Assembly (NCBI GenBank): GCA_040220855.1
Contig: JAVJVZ010000072.1
Span: 1 to 64,000, forward strand
Direction: 5' to 3'
From: JACKNG01 sp040220855
GTDB lineage: Bacteria; Pseudomonadota; Gammaproteobacteria; Ga0077536
Length of the DNA stretch: 64,000 nucleotides
The number at the start of each line of letters is the position of its first letter. Within the stretch, counting starts at the first letter, position 1. Under the pieces are notes generated by a model that was not told the origin of the DNA, did no database searches, and saw only the letters and a program-made list of their open reading frames with translations. Of the stretch, positions 35,876 through 44,572 are shown piece by piece. A program made the translations under genes and the position numbers.

Positions 35876-36824
35876 CGCCGATGCCATCGTGGCGGTGGTC
35901 GTCACCTACAATCGATGCGCGCTGCTCGCCGAGACCTTGCGCGCAATCGAGGCCCAGGGCCGACGCCCGGCGTGCATCGTCATCGTCGACAACCACAGCA
36001 CCGACGGCACCGCCGACATGCTCGCCACGCTCGAGCTCGAGGTGCCCTTCGAACATCTGCGTCTCGACCGCAATACCGGCGGCGCCGGCGGCTTCAAGGC
36101 CGGTATGCAACGGGCCTATGCACTCGGCGCCGACTGGTTGTGGGTGATGGACGACGACTGCATTGCCGCGCCGGATGCACTCGGCCGCCTGCTCGACGCA
36201 CGCAGCGCGGCTGGCACCGAGCGGCCGGGATTCCTCGCTTCACGCGTGCTGTGGCAGGACGGTACGCCCTGCCTGATGAACCTGCCGGTGGCGCACCGGC
36301 TGTGGATCGCGCCCCACGCCACGGCGGCGAACGTGACACGCGTGCTGAGCTCGTCGTTCGTCTCGATGCTCGTGGCGCGCGAAGCGGTCGAGGCGGTCGG
36401 CTACCCGGTCGCCGAGTTCTTCATCTGGTTCGACGACGTCGAGTACAGCCGGCGCATCAGCGCGGTCATGCCCGCCTACCTCGTCACTGACAGCGTCGTC
36501 GTGCACAAGACGCCGACCAACCTCGCGCCGCTCGACTTCACGCAGCTCGACGAGGCCAGCCTGTGGAAATTCCGCTACGGCGTACGCAACGAGTGCAGCT
36601 TCCAGCTGCGCGCCAACGGGATTGCCGACGCGCTGCTGTTCGTCGCCCGCACCATCGCCCGCATGCGCCGCGCGCGCGTGCCGGCACGCCATCTGCGCCC
36701 GCTGCTGGGCGCCTGCGTCGAGGGGCTGCGCTTCGACTACACGCGCCATGTCAGTTACCCGGACGGTCGCGCCGACCGTCCCTACGCAGCGCGACGGGCG
36801 CACGCATCACGGTGGGTCGAATGA
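35868..36824 (+). CDS. GT2 family glycosyltransferase, GlfT-like
   Basis: GT-A fold glycosyltransferase of 318 aa. VVVTYNRCALLAETLRAIEAQ (10-30), IVDNHSTDGT (39-48), NTGGAGGF (68-75) and WVMDDDC (91-97, with the DDD metal site) are all present, as is the late FFIWFDDVEYSRR acceptor-site motif. The NTGGAGGF/DDD combination is typical of galactofuranosyltransferases and related enzymes. With UDP-galactopyranose mutase encoded nearby, galactofuranose is the likeliest donor sugar. Coupled by overlap to genes on both sides. Confidence 0.88.
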   Translation: MTDADAIVAVVVTYNRCALLAETLRAIEAQGRRPACIVIVDNHSTDGTADMLATLELEVPFEHLRLDRNTGGAGGFKAGMQRAYALGADWLWVMDDDCIAAPDALGRLLDARSAAGTERPGFLASRVLWQDGTPCLMNLPVAHRLWIAPHATAANVTRVLSSSFVSMLVAREAVEAVGYPVAEFFIWFDDVEYSRRISAVMPAYLVTDSVVVHKTPTNLAPLDFTQLDEASLWKFRYGVRNECSFQLRANGIADALLFVARTIARMRRARVPARHLRPLLGACVEGLRFDYTRHVSYPDGRADRPYAARRAHASRWVE

Positions 36825-38020
36825 ACACCCACGCCACCGTTGCGGCGGCACCGCTGGTCTCGGTGATCATTCCGACCTTCAACTACGGCCACTTCGTCGA
36901 AGCCGCCATCGCGAGCGTCGAAACGCAGGACTACCCGGCCTGCGAGATCATCGTCATCGATGACGGCTCCAGCGACGACACGCAGGCACGCCTGGCGCAT
37001 CGCCCTGGTATCCGTTACGTCCGCCAGGACAACCAGGGCCTGTCGGCCGCACGCAATCACGGGCTACGCCTCGCGCGCGGCGAGTTCCTGCAGTTTCTCG
37101 ATGCCGACGACCTGCTCGGCGCCAGCGCCGTGCGTCGCCGCGTCGAGTTCCTGCAGGCGCACCCGGCCGTCAGCGCGGTGTTCTGTCGCAGCCGCTTCTT
37201 CGCGAACGAAGACGAAATTGCCAAGAGCGCCGGCCGGCAGCGGGAATGGGCGCAACCCGCCGCCGAGGACGTCGACCTCGCGCTCTACTTCTCCAACATC
37301 GCGCCCCCGCACGCGTTCCTCGTGCGCCGCGCGGTGGTCGCCGCGCACGGCCTCGAGTTCGATACCCGCCTGCGTGCCTGCGAGGACTACGATTTCTGGT
37401 ACCGGCTGGCGCGCGCCGGCGGTCTGCCGGCACCGCTGGGCACCGCCAACGTGTACTACCGCCAGCATGCCGCCAGCATGTCGCGCGCGCACGGCAACCA
37501 GTACCGCCACGACGCCGAGATGTGCCGGCGCATCCGGGCCGACATCGGCGCCGGTCGCGCGTGGCTGGGAGAGCGTTCGCCGGGCGATTATCTCGCCGCG
37601 CTCTATTGTGCCTCGCTGCTCGCCTGCCGCCGCCTGTGGCACGTGGACCGCGCCGGGCTGGCGGAATTCGTGTCCGGGCACCTGCTGCCGCTACAACAGG
37701 AACTGGCCTCGGCGCTGGCGACGGCGCCACCGGGGGTTGCCGCACGCGGCTACCTCGCCGACGCGCGGCTGCTCGCGCTACGCCTGTGGATGCGCGACCG
37801 CGCGCTGTCGCGCGGCGCCTGGCGCCGGCTCGCGCCGCCGCTCGCGGCGAGCCAGTTCGCCGCGGCGCTGGCCGGACCGGGGGCGCGACGGCCTGGACTC
37901 GGCCGCCTGCTGCGCCAGGACCTTGTGTATGCGACGCTCCGCCTGCGCGGCACGCTGCAGCGCGCCGGCGGCAGCGCACTGGACGCCGAGAGCGAAACCG
38001 GCCACGACCTGCTGGCCTGA
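36821..38020 (+). CDS. GT2 family glycosyltransferase
   Basis: Glycosyltransferase of 399 aa with the WcaA/SpsA-like N-terminal domain: VSVIIPTFNYGHFVEAAIASVE (13-34), VIDDGSSDDT (45-54) and FLDADD (90-95, DXD motif). The acceptor-side segment ACEDYDFWYRLA (187-198) is typical. The C-terminal 150 residues are helical and Arg/Ala-rich, perhaps membrane-associated or regulatory. The start ATG 36821 overlaps the upstream stop (ATGA). Donor and acceptor are unknown. Confidence 0.88.
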   Translation: MNTHATVAAAPLVSVIIPTFNYGHFVEAAIASVETQDYPACEIIVIDDGSSDDTQARLAHRPGIRYVRQDNQGLSAARNHGLRLARGEFLQFLDADDLLGASAVRRRVEFLQAHPAVSAVFCRSRFFANEDEIAKSAGRQREWAQPAAEDVDLALYFSNIAPPHAFLVRRAVVAAHGLEFDTRLRACEDYDFWYRLARAGGLPAPLGTANVYYRQHAASMSRAHGNQYRHDAEMCRRIRADIGAGRAWLGERSPGDYLAALYCASLLACRRLWHVDRAGLAEFVSGHLLPLQQELASALATAPPGVAARGYLADARLLALRLWMRDRALSRGAWRRLAPPLAASQFAAALAGPGARRPGLGRLLRQDLVYATLRLRGTLQRAGGSALDAESETGHDLLA

Positions 38021-38042
38021 ACGTACGACAGGAAACCGAACA

Positions 38043-39161
38043 ATGCCTCATGAGCAACCCGATGCACGCCGCGTGCTGGTCGTCGGTGCCGGCTTCGCCG
38101 GCAGCGTGAGGGCACGCCAGCTGGCCGAGGGCGGCCACCCGGTGCTGGTGATCGACCGCCGCCCGCACATCGCCGGCAACGCCTACGACGAGCCGGATGC
38201 CCACGGCGTGCTCGTGCACCGCTACGGCCCGCACATCTTCCACACCAACGGCGAACGCATCTTCGAGTATCTCAGCCGGTTCACCGCCTGGCGGCCCTAC
38301 GAGCACCGGGTTCGCTGCGTGGTCGCTGGTCGCGAGTATCCCTTCCCGATCAACCGCGACACGCTGTGCCAGCTCTACGGGCTCGACCTCGACGAGGACG
38401 GCGCGGCGGCTTTCTTCGAGCGCGTACGCGAGCCGCGCGACCCGGTCCGTACCAGCGAGGATGTCGTACTCAACTCGGTTGGCCGCGACCTGTACGAGAA
38501 ATTCTTCCTCAATTACACGCGCAAGCAATGGGGTCTCGACCCGGCCGAACTCAAGGCCGGCGTCGCCGCGCGCATCCCGGTGCGCACCAACACCGACGAT
38601 CGCTACTTCACCGATCGTTTCCAGGCGATGCCGAGCGACGGCTATACCGCCATGTTCCGCAACCTGCTCGACCATCCCGCCATCGAGCTCGCCCTCGGCG
38701 TCGACTACCATGCCGAGCGCACGCGGCTCGCCGCGCGCCACGTCGTCTACACCGGCCCCATCGATGCCTACTTCGATTACTGCCACGGCCGACTGCCCTA
38801 CCGCTCGCTGCGCTTCGAGCACGAGCACCTGCCGGCGACGTCGCAGTACCAGGCGGTCGGCACGGTCAACTACCCGAACGACCACGACTACACGCGCATC
38901 ACCGAATTCAAGCACCTCACCGGGCAGGAACATGCCGGCACCTCGATCGTGCGCGAGTATCCCCAGGCCGACGGTGATCCCTACTACCCGGTGCCGCGGG
39001 CCGAGAACGAGGCGCTGTTCAAGCGCTACGAAGAGCTCGCCGGCGCTGAGCCCGGCGTGACCTTCGTCGGTCGTCTCGCCCAGTACCGCTACTACAACAT
39101 GGACCAGGTGGTCGGCGCCGCGTTGAAGGCGGCCGAGAACCTGCTGCCGGCCCTGTCATGA
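38043..39161 (+). CDS. glf: UDP-galactopyranose mutase
   Basis: FAD enzyme of 372 aa that converts UDP-galactopyranose to UDP-galactofuranose. VLVVGAGFAGSV (11-22) is the dinucleotide fold, HIAGNAYD (40-47) and RYGPHIFHTN (59-68) are diagnostic, and KFFLNYTRKQWG and QYRYYNMD near the C-terminus complete the Glf signature. It supplies the galactofuranose donor for the adjacent GlfT-like transferases. The stop overlaps the next gene by four bases (ATGA). Confidence 0.96.
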   Translation: MPHEQPDARRVLVVGAGFAGSVRARQLAEGGHPVLVIDRRPHIAGNAYDEPDAHGVLVHRYGPHIFHTNGERIFEYLSRFTAWRPYEHRVRCVVAGREYPFPINRDTLCQLYGLDLDEDGAAAFFERVREPRDPVRTSEDVVLNSVGRDLYEKFFLNYTRKQWGLDPAELKAGVAARIPVRTNTDDRYFTDRFQAMPSDGYTAMFRNLLDHPAIELALGVDYHAERTRLAARHVVYTGPIDAYFDYCHGRLPYRSLRFEHEHLPATSQYQAVGTVNYPNDHDYTRITEFKHLTGQEHAGTSIVREYPQADGDPYYPVPRAENEALFKRYEELAGAEPGVTFVGRLAQYRYYNMDQVVGAALKAAENLLPALS

Positions 39162-40087
39162 GCGGCCCGGTCACCGCGCTCGTCGTCACCTACAACCGCA
39201 AGGCGCTGCTCGGGCGCTGCCTCGACGCGCTGGTCGGTCAGAGTCAAGCGCCCGACCGCGTGCTCATCGTCGACAACGCGTCGACTGACGGCACCCGCGA
39301 ATGGCTCGCGCAAGCCGGATGGCTCGCACGCGACGACGTCGAACTGCTCGCGCTGAGCGAGAACACCGGCGGCGCCGGCGGCTTCTCCGCCGGCATCGCG
39401 CATGCCGTCGAGCACGGGGCCGCGTGGGTGTGGCTGATGGACGACGACGCGGAGCCGGCCCGCGACGCACTCGCGACGCTGCTCGAGGCGGCCACCAATC
39501 CGAACGATCTCTACGGTTCGGTGGCCGTGGCCGGCAACCGCCTGGCCTGGCCGATGGCACCCCATGGTGCCCCTGCGGATGGTCACATCCATTATGTCGA
39601 ACAGGCGCCGCCAGCACCGGTCGACGTCGCGTTCATTCCCTTTCTCGGGCTGCTCGTCAGTCGCGAGCTGGTCAGCGCCATCGGCGTACCCGACGCCGGT
39701 TACTTCCTCGCCGCGGACGACGTCGAGTACTGCATGCGCGCGCGGCGCCACGGCGCCCGCACCTGGCTCGTCGCGCGGAGTCGTATCGAGCACCCGGCGT
39801 CGGAGCGGTACGGGTTGCAGCTCACGCCGCGACGGCGCTTCGAATCGTTGCGTCTGCCGCCCTGGAAGCGCTACTACGACGTGCGCAACCGGCTCTTCAT
39901 CGCGCGCGCCTATTACGGCGCCGCAACCTGGTACAAGACCATTCCCGGCCAGTTCATGCGCCTGTTCCTCACGCTGCTCCACGAGCCGCGCCGCGGGGCC
40001 CAGATCAAGGCCTTCGCCGCCGGCATGGTCGACGGTCTCGCCGGGCGCAAGGGACGCCGCCACGAGCGCTGGGGGATCCACCCCTGA
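39158..40087 (+). CDS. GT2 family glycosyltransferase, GlfT1-like
   Basis: Transferase of 309 aa with the same architecture as the gene at 35868: LVVTYNRKALLGRCLDAL (8-25), VDNASTDGT (38-46), NTGGAGGF (69-76), WLMDDDAEP (92-100) and a late GYFLAADDVEYCMR. It follows glf directly, supporting a galactofuranosyltransferase. Having two such enzymes suggests alternating linkages or initiation versus elongation, as in mycobacterial GlfT1/GlfT2; the analogy is inference. Confidence 0.88.
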   Translation: MSGPVTALVVTYNRKALLGRCLDALVGQSQAPDRVLIVDNASTDGTREWLAQAGWLARDDVELLALSENTGGAGGFSAGIAHAVEHGAAWVWLMDDDAEPARDALATLLEAATNPNDLYGSVAVAGNRLAWPMAPHGAPADGHIHYVEQAPPAPVDVAFIPFLGLLVSRELVSAIGVPDAGYFLAADDVEYCMRARRHGARTWLVARSRIEHPASERYGLQLTPRRRFESLRLPPWKRYYDVRNRLFIARAYYGAATWYKTIPGQFMRLFLTLLHEPRRGAQIKAFAAGMVDGLAGRKGRRHERWGIHP

Positions 40088-40101
40088 CGGCAGCCGCCGC
40101 C

Positions 40102-41208
40102 ATGCGCATCGCCTTCCTGTGCAAGCGTCGCTACATGGGCAAGGACGTCATCCTCGACCGCTACGCGCGCCTTTACGAGTTGCCGCGCGGGCTGGCCGCG
40201 CGCGGCCACGACGTACTCGGCCTGTGTCTCGAATACGCCGGCCGCGAACGCGGCGAATGGTCGCACGAGGCACCGCCAGGGCAGCTCAGCTGGCACTCGT
40301 GGCCGGCCGGCCGCCTGCTGCTCCCGGGCATCGCCGCGCACGCGCGCGCGGCCCTGCGTTCGCTCGGCGGGTTCCGCCCGGACGTCGTGCTATCCGCCTC
40401 AGACGTCTGGCACGTCACCCTCGGCGACTGGCTGGCGCGACGCCTGGCGGTGCCCCATGTGGTCGACCTCTACGACAACTATGCGAGCTTCGGCGCGGCG
40501 CGCCTGCCCGGTCTCAGCGCCGCCTACGCACGCGCACTCGGCAGGGCCGCCGGTGTCAGCTGCGTCAGCGCGCCGCTCGCCACGCTGATCCGCGAGCGCC
40601 ACGCGCCGCGTGGCACAGTGGTCACCATCGAGAGCACCGTCGGTGCCGGCCAGTTCACACCGCGCGACCGCGAAGCCTGTCGGCGCGAGCTCGGCCTGCC
40701 GCACGGCGTGCCGCTGATCGGTTACGCCGGCGCACTCGATCGTTCGCGCGGCATCGAGGACCTCTACGCCGCCTTCGCCGAGGTCCGTGCCGCGCACCCC
40801 GACGCCCGCCTGCTGCTCGCCGGGCCGGTCGGGAGGCCGGCCCTGCCGCGACTGGCGGGGCTCGAGTACCTCGGCGCGCTCCCGCACGCCGCCGTTTCCA
40901 CCTTCTACGGCGCGCTCGATGTCGGCGTCATCTGCGTGCGCGACACGCCTTTCGGACGCTACAGCTTCCCCCAGAAGGCCTACGAGATGCTCGCCATGCG
41001 CATGCCGCTGGTGGTCGCGCGCGTCGGCGCCATGGCGAGCCTGTTCGCCGATCATCCGGCGTGCACCTACGAAGCCGATTCGAGCACGTCGCTCGCGGCC
41101 GCGCTGCTCGCACAATTGCGTGCCCCGTGTATCCCGGCACTGCCGATCCCGACCTGGGACGAACAGGCAGCCCGGCTCGAAGCACTGCTGGTCGCTGCCG
41201 CACACTGA
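40102..41208 (+). CDS. GT4-type glycosyltransferase
   Basis: GT-B fold glycosyltransferase, 368 aa. The N-terminal half contains YELPRGLAARGHDV and DVVLSASDVWHV; the C-terminal half has the glycosyl_trans_1 pattern IGYAGALDRSRGIEDL (205-220), YLGALPHAAVSTFYGALDVGVI and FPQKAYEMLAMRMPLVVARVGAM, with the EX7E-like region reduced to one clear Glu. It closes the glycan operon, 14 bases after the previous gene. Substrates are unknown. Confidence 0.88.
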   Translation: MRIAFLCKRRYMGKDVILDRYARLYELPRGLAARGHDVLGLCLEYAGRERGEWSHEAPPGQLSWHSWPAGRLLLPGIAAHARAALRSLGGFRPDVVLSASDVWHVTLGDWLARRLAVPHVVDLYDNYASFGAARLPGLSAAYARALGRAAGVSCVSAPLATLIRERHAPRGTVVTIESTVGAGQFTPRDREACRRELGLPHGVPLIGYAGALDRSRGIEDLYAAFAEVRAAHPDARLLLAGPVGRPALPRLAGLEYLGALPHAAVSTFYGALDVGVICVRDTPFGRYSFPQKAYEMLAMRMPLVVARVGAMASLFADHPACTYEADSSTSLAAALLAQLRAPCIPALPIPTWDEQAARLEALLVAAAH

Positions 41209-41299
41209 GCACGCCACAGCCATGACGTGGAGCGGCGTGGCGCTTCCCGTTATGCTGAACGGGCCACAGGCGGCGCAATATTCAAGGGGAGGAACACGC

Positions 41300-42304
41300 A
41301 TGGCCACGCCGGACGTCTATCGCATCCCGGGCTTCACCACGCAAGGCGGCGCGACGCTAGACATCGATCTCACCTACGTCACCTTTGGCACCCTGTCGCC
41401 GGCACGCGACAACGCGGTGCTCATCCCGACCTTCTACGGTGGCCGCCACGCCGAGACCGAATTCATGCTCGCGGCGGGCCGCGCCATCGACCCGCAACGG
41501 CATTTCGTGATCATCCCCAACATGCTAGGCAACGGCGCTTCGACGTCGCCGAGCAATACGCCGGCGCCCTATGGCCGCGGCAACTTCCCGCTCGTCACCG
41601 TGTACGACAACGTCGCCATCCAGCATCGCCTGGTCACCGAGCATCTCGGCATCGAGCGGCTGCGCCTGGTCACGGGCTTCTCCATGGGCGCAGCGCAGAC
41701 CTTCCAGTGGGGCGCGCTCCACGCCGACATGATCGATGCCATCGCGCCGATCTGCGGCGCCGCGCGCGTGGCCGATCACAACCGGGTGTTCGTGGCCTCG
41801 GCCGTCGACGCGCTGCGCCTCGACGCCGACTTCCGCGACGGCTGGTACAGCGAGCCGCCGCTGCGCGGCCTGCTCGCCTTCGGCCATGTCTACGCCGCCT
41901 GGCTGTTCTCGCAGGACTTCTTCCGCGAGCGCCTCTACGAGCAACTCGGACTCGCGTCGCCCGACGACGTGGTGCGCTTCACGCAGAACTATTTCCTCGC
42001 CAACGACGCCAATGATCTCATCGCCATGGCACGCACCTGGATGAACGCCGACATCGGCGCCAACCCGCGCTTCGGCGGTGACTTCGATGCCGCGCTCGCG
42101 GCCATCGGCTGTCGCGCCATCGTCATGCCGGGTGAGACGGATCTCTATTTCCGTGTCGCCGACAGCGAGTACGAAGTCGCCCACATGCCGCATGCAGAGC
42201 TCCGCACCATCCCCTCCAAGTGGGGCCACGGCGCCGGCTTCGGCATCGACCCGGCCGACAACACGTTCGTCGACGACGCGCTGCGCGAGCTGCTGGGCGA
42301 CTAG
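41300..42304 (+). CDS. alpha/beta hydrolase, MetX (homoserine acetyltransferase)-like
   Basis: Alpha/beta-fold protein of 334 aa. The nucleophile elbow GFSMGAAQ (126-133) gives Ser128; an acidic residue in MPGETDLYF (about 274-282) and His in KWGHGAGFG (about 305-313) complete the triad. The overall layout is that of homoserine O-acetyltransferase-like proteins, but several MetX substrate residues are not evident, so a hydrolase is equally possible. GGGGAGG precedes ATG 41300. It stands alone before the repeat-bearing intergenic region. Confidence 0.82.
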   Translation: MATPDVYRIPGFTTQGGATLDIDLTYVTFGTLSPARDNAVLIPTFYGGRHAETEFMLAAGRAIDPQRHFVIIPNMLGNGASTSPSNTPAPYGRGNFPLVTVYDNVAIQHRLVTEHLGIERLRLVTGFSMGAAQTFQWGALHADMIDAIAPICGAARVADHNRVFVASAVDALRLDADFRDGWYSEPPLRGLLAFGHVYAAWLFSQDFFRERLYEQLGLASPDDVVRFTQNYFLANDANDLIAMARTWMNADIGANPRFGGDFDAALAAIGCRAIVMPGETDLYFRVADSEYEVAHMPHAELRTIPSKWGHGAGFGIDPADNTFVDDALRELLGD

Positions 42305-42332
42305 AACCGCGCAGCGAGGGATGACGAACCGT

Positions 42333-42365
42333 AGCCAAGCCAAGCCAAGCCAAGCCAAGCCAAGC
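42333..42365 (+). repeat. CAAGC pentanucleotide microsatellite
   Basis: Six exact CAAGC units at 42336-42365, preceded by a partial unit, 30 bases after the stop of the MetX-like gene. It could vary in copy number by slippage, but lies outside coding sequence and has no obvious phase-variable gene. Confidence 0.9.
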
Positions 42366-42380
42366 ATCGTCAGAACCCTG

Positions 42381-42841
42381 ACGGCATCAAGCCCCGCGGC
42401 GCGCACGTGGCTGCGGGAGCGGCTTCGAGCGCAAGCGGGCCAGGGACGGCCCGGCGCCGCGCGACAGCAGCCCGGCCGCACAGGTATGTGCGGCCGGGCG
42501 TGAGCGGACGAAGCCAGGTGCGTGCCGTGCCCGGCGCGGCGCAACGCAACGGACGGCACACGCCACCGCGACCGCACTCAACGCCCCGACGGCACCGACC
42601 CAGCGGCGCGCACGTGGATGCGGGAGCGGCTTCGAGCGCAAGCGGGCCAGGGAGGGCCCGGCGCCGCGCGACAGCAGCCCGGCCGCTCACGGAAGTGCGG
42701 CCGGGCGTGAGCGGACGCAGCCACGTGCGTGCCGCGCCCGGCACGGCGCTACGCAACAGGCGGCGCACGCCACCCGAGCCACAACACAACGACCACGCTC
42801 AGAGCCTCGACGGCATCGCCCCCCGGCGCTCACGTGGCGGC
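42381..42841. repeat. tandem ~208-bp intergenic repeat (two copies plus a partial third)
   Basis: Copy 1 begins at 42381, copy 2 at 42589 and a truncated third at 42810. Within the copies, 42396-42479 and 42603-42686 are identical at 82 of 84 positions. Each copy carries a hairpin (42470-42499 and 42677-42706) followed by GTGAGCGGACG. Frames are open on both strands but are Arg/Ala/Pro-rich and lack protein-like features, so this is non-coding. It fills the 547-bp space between the convergent MetX-like and hyuB genes; I see no gene there. Confidence 0.85.
42470..42499. terminator. hairpin inside repeat copy 1
   Basis: GCCCGGCCGCACA (42470-42482) pairs perfectly with TGTGCGGCCGGGC (42487-42499) around a four-base loop: 13 bp. 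The equivalent in copy 2 keeps a 10-bp stem (42677-42686 with 42697-42706). It is suitable as a bidirectional terminator between convergent genes, although no T-run follows. Confidence 0.5.
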
Positions 42842-42851
42842 GGCCTCGACC

Positions 42852-44555
42852 TCATCCGCCGTAATCGCGTCGCGCCGCCTCCGCCGAGACGAATCCATCG
42901 GCGAGGTCGTCGGCCAGCTGCTCGCGGTCGCGCTCGCCCGGCGTACCCCAGCCGCCGCCGCCCGGGGTGTCGATCTGCACGCGATCACCGGGGCGAATCA
43001 CCACGTTCGACCACTTGCTCGTCGACGCCTTGCAGAACGCCTCTACCATGGTCTGCCAATCGCCGGCACCGGCCTTCATGTAACGCGTCATGCCGGGGGC
43101 GCCAGGGGCGCCGCCGTCGAAGCCCCAGGCGCGGTGATCATGGCGATCGGTCAACTGGCTGCAGGTGATCTCGGCATCGAGACAGCGCCAGGTCCGGCGC
43201 GTGCCGAGACCGCCGCGGTAGCGGCCGGCGCCACCGGAATCCGCACGCAGGCTGAACTCCTCGGTGAGCCAGGGGTAACGCGTCTCGAACACCTCGACCG
43301 GCATCACGCGGCAGTTGCCATTGATGGAATCGGTCGCGTCGTTGCCGTCGGCAAAAGGCCGTGCGCCCCACCCGACCGTCTCGATGTCATAGCAGGCGAA
43401 GTACTCGTCGTAACGCCGGTCGACACCACCGAAGACGAAATTGAGATGGGTCCCGCCCTCGCCCGCCATCGCGCGTGCCGGCGCCGCCTGAGCGAGCGCC
43501 CCGATCACCGCGCCGGCGATGCGCGGGTGGGTCTCGGTATTGCCACCGACCTCCGGCGCCGGGTAGTCGACGTTCACGATGGTGCCCTTCGGCGCGACGA
43601 TGCGAATGGGGCGGAAGCAGCCCGAATTGCGTGGAATCGACGGGTCGGTGAGATGCAGCAGCGCATTGTAGGCGGCCGACCAGCTCACCCCGAGCGTCGC
43701 GTTGATCGGCCCCGAGACCTGCGGCGTGCTGCCGGTATAGTCGACCACGATCTCCTCGCCCTGCACGTGGCAATGCGCCTCGATACGGATCTCCGAGTCG
43801 GACACGCCGTCATTGTCCATGTAGTCGACGAAGCTGTAACGGCCGTCGGGGATGGCCGCGATCTCGGCACGCATGCGCGCCTCGGAGTAATCCATGAGAT
43901 CGTCGCAGGTCCTGCGGAACACCGCGCAACCATACTTCGCGACGGTTTCCCCGAGACGCTTCACGCCGGTCTCCACGCCGGAAATCAGCGCACGCATGTC
44001 ACCGTAGTTGTAGCGCGGCGTACGCACGTTGGCGAGCCACAGCTTCCACACCTCGGGCACGTCCTCGCCGCGCTTCTTGATCTTGACCGGCGGCACGCGA
44101 ATGCCTTCGTGGAAGATCTCGGTGGCCTCGGACGGGAATCCGCCCGGCACCATGCCGCCGACCTCGGCAACGTGGCCGATGGCGACGGTGAAGGCGACCA
44201 GTTCGTCGTCGACGAAGAGTGGACAGAACAGGGTGTGCTCAGGGGTGTGCAAACCGCCGCGATAGGGATCGTTGTGCACCAGCACGTCCCCTGGCTCGAT
44301 TTCCTCGATCGGCACCTCCTGCAGGCACGAGCGGATCAGCAGCGGCATACCGCCGATCTGTGCGGGGCAGAACTCGGCCACCGCGAGCATCTCGCCGCGT
44401 GGACTGGCGATGCCGCAGGTGAAATCGAGCGCCTCGTTGAAGATGGTCGAATACGACGTCTTCATCAAGGTGATGCCCATCTCGCGGCAGATCGAGACCA
44501 TCGTGTTCTCGATGATGTTCATCGTGACGAGATCGAAGCCGGTGCTGGCGGACAT
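42852..44555 (-). CDS. hyuB: hydantoinase B/oxoprolinase family protein
   Basis: Beta subunit of the HyuA/HyuB (ATP-dependent N-methylhydantoinase, 5-oxoprolinase, acetophenone carboxylase) family, 567 aa. Visible are FDLVTMNIIENTMVSICREMG (7-27), HNDPYRGGLHTPEH (95-108), the HxD/metal-binding region near GHVAEVGG and the terminal DRVQIDTPGGGGWG. It works with HyuA in ATP-driven ring opening or carboxylation. It starts 17 bases after hyuA on the same transcript. The exact substrate is not readable. Confidence 0.9.
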   Translation of the reverse strand: MSASTGFDLVTMNIIENTMVSICREMGITLMKTSYSTIFNEALDFTCGIASPRGEMLAVAEFCPAQIGGMPLLIRSCLQEVPIEEIEPGDVLVHNDPYRGGLHTPEHTLFCPLFVDDELVAFTVAIGHVAEVGGMVPGGFPSEATEIFHEGIRVPPVKIKKRGEDVPEVWKLWLANVRTPRYNYGDMRALISGVETGVKRLGETVAKYGCAVFRRTCDDLMDYSEARMRAEIAAIPDGRYSFVDYMDNDGVSDSEIRIEAHCHVQGEEIVVDYTGSTPQVSGPINATLGVSWSAAYNALLHLTDPSIPRNSGCFRPIRIVAPKGTIVNVDYPAPEVGGNTETHPRIAGAVIGALAQAAPARAMAGEGGTHLNFVFGGVDRRYDEYFACYDIETVGWGARPFADGNDATDSINGNCRVMPVEVFETRYPWLTEEFSLRADSGGAGRYRGGLGTRRTWRCLDAEITCSQLTDRHDHRAWGFDGGAPGAPGMTRYMKAGAGDWQTMVEAFCKASTSKWSNVVIRPGDRVQIDTPGGGGWGTPGERDREQLADDLADGFVSAEAARRDYGG

Positions 44556-44572
44556 GTGGATGCTCCTGTGTC

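Noticed and set aside
41300..42304. MetX-like protein considered as methionine-biosynthetic homoserine acetyltransferase.
   Set aside because: The triad fits but key MetX features are not clear and no methionine genes are nearby, so I left the symbol empty.
42333..42365. Short tandem repeat considered as CRISPR-like.
   Set aside because: The CAAGC units have no spacers and no cas genes are present; it is a microsatellite.
42370..42789. Open frames on both strands across the tandem repeat, with internally repeated products.
   Set aside because: The peptide repetition only mirrors the DNA repeat; composition is Arg/Ala/Pro-rich and no frame is preferred, so I treat it as non-coding.
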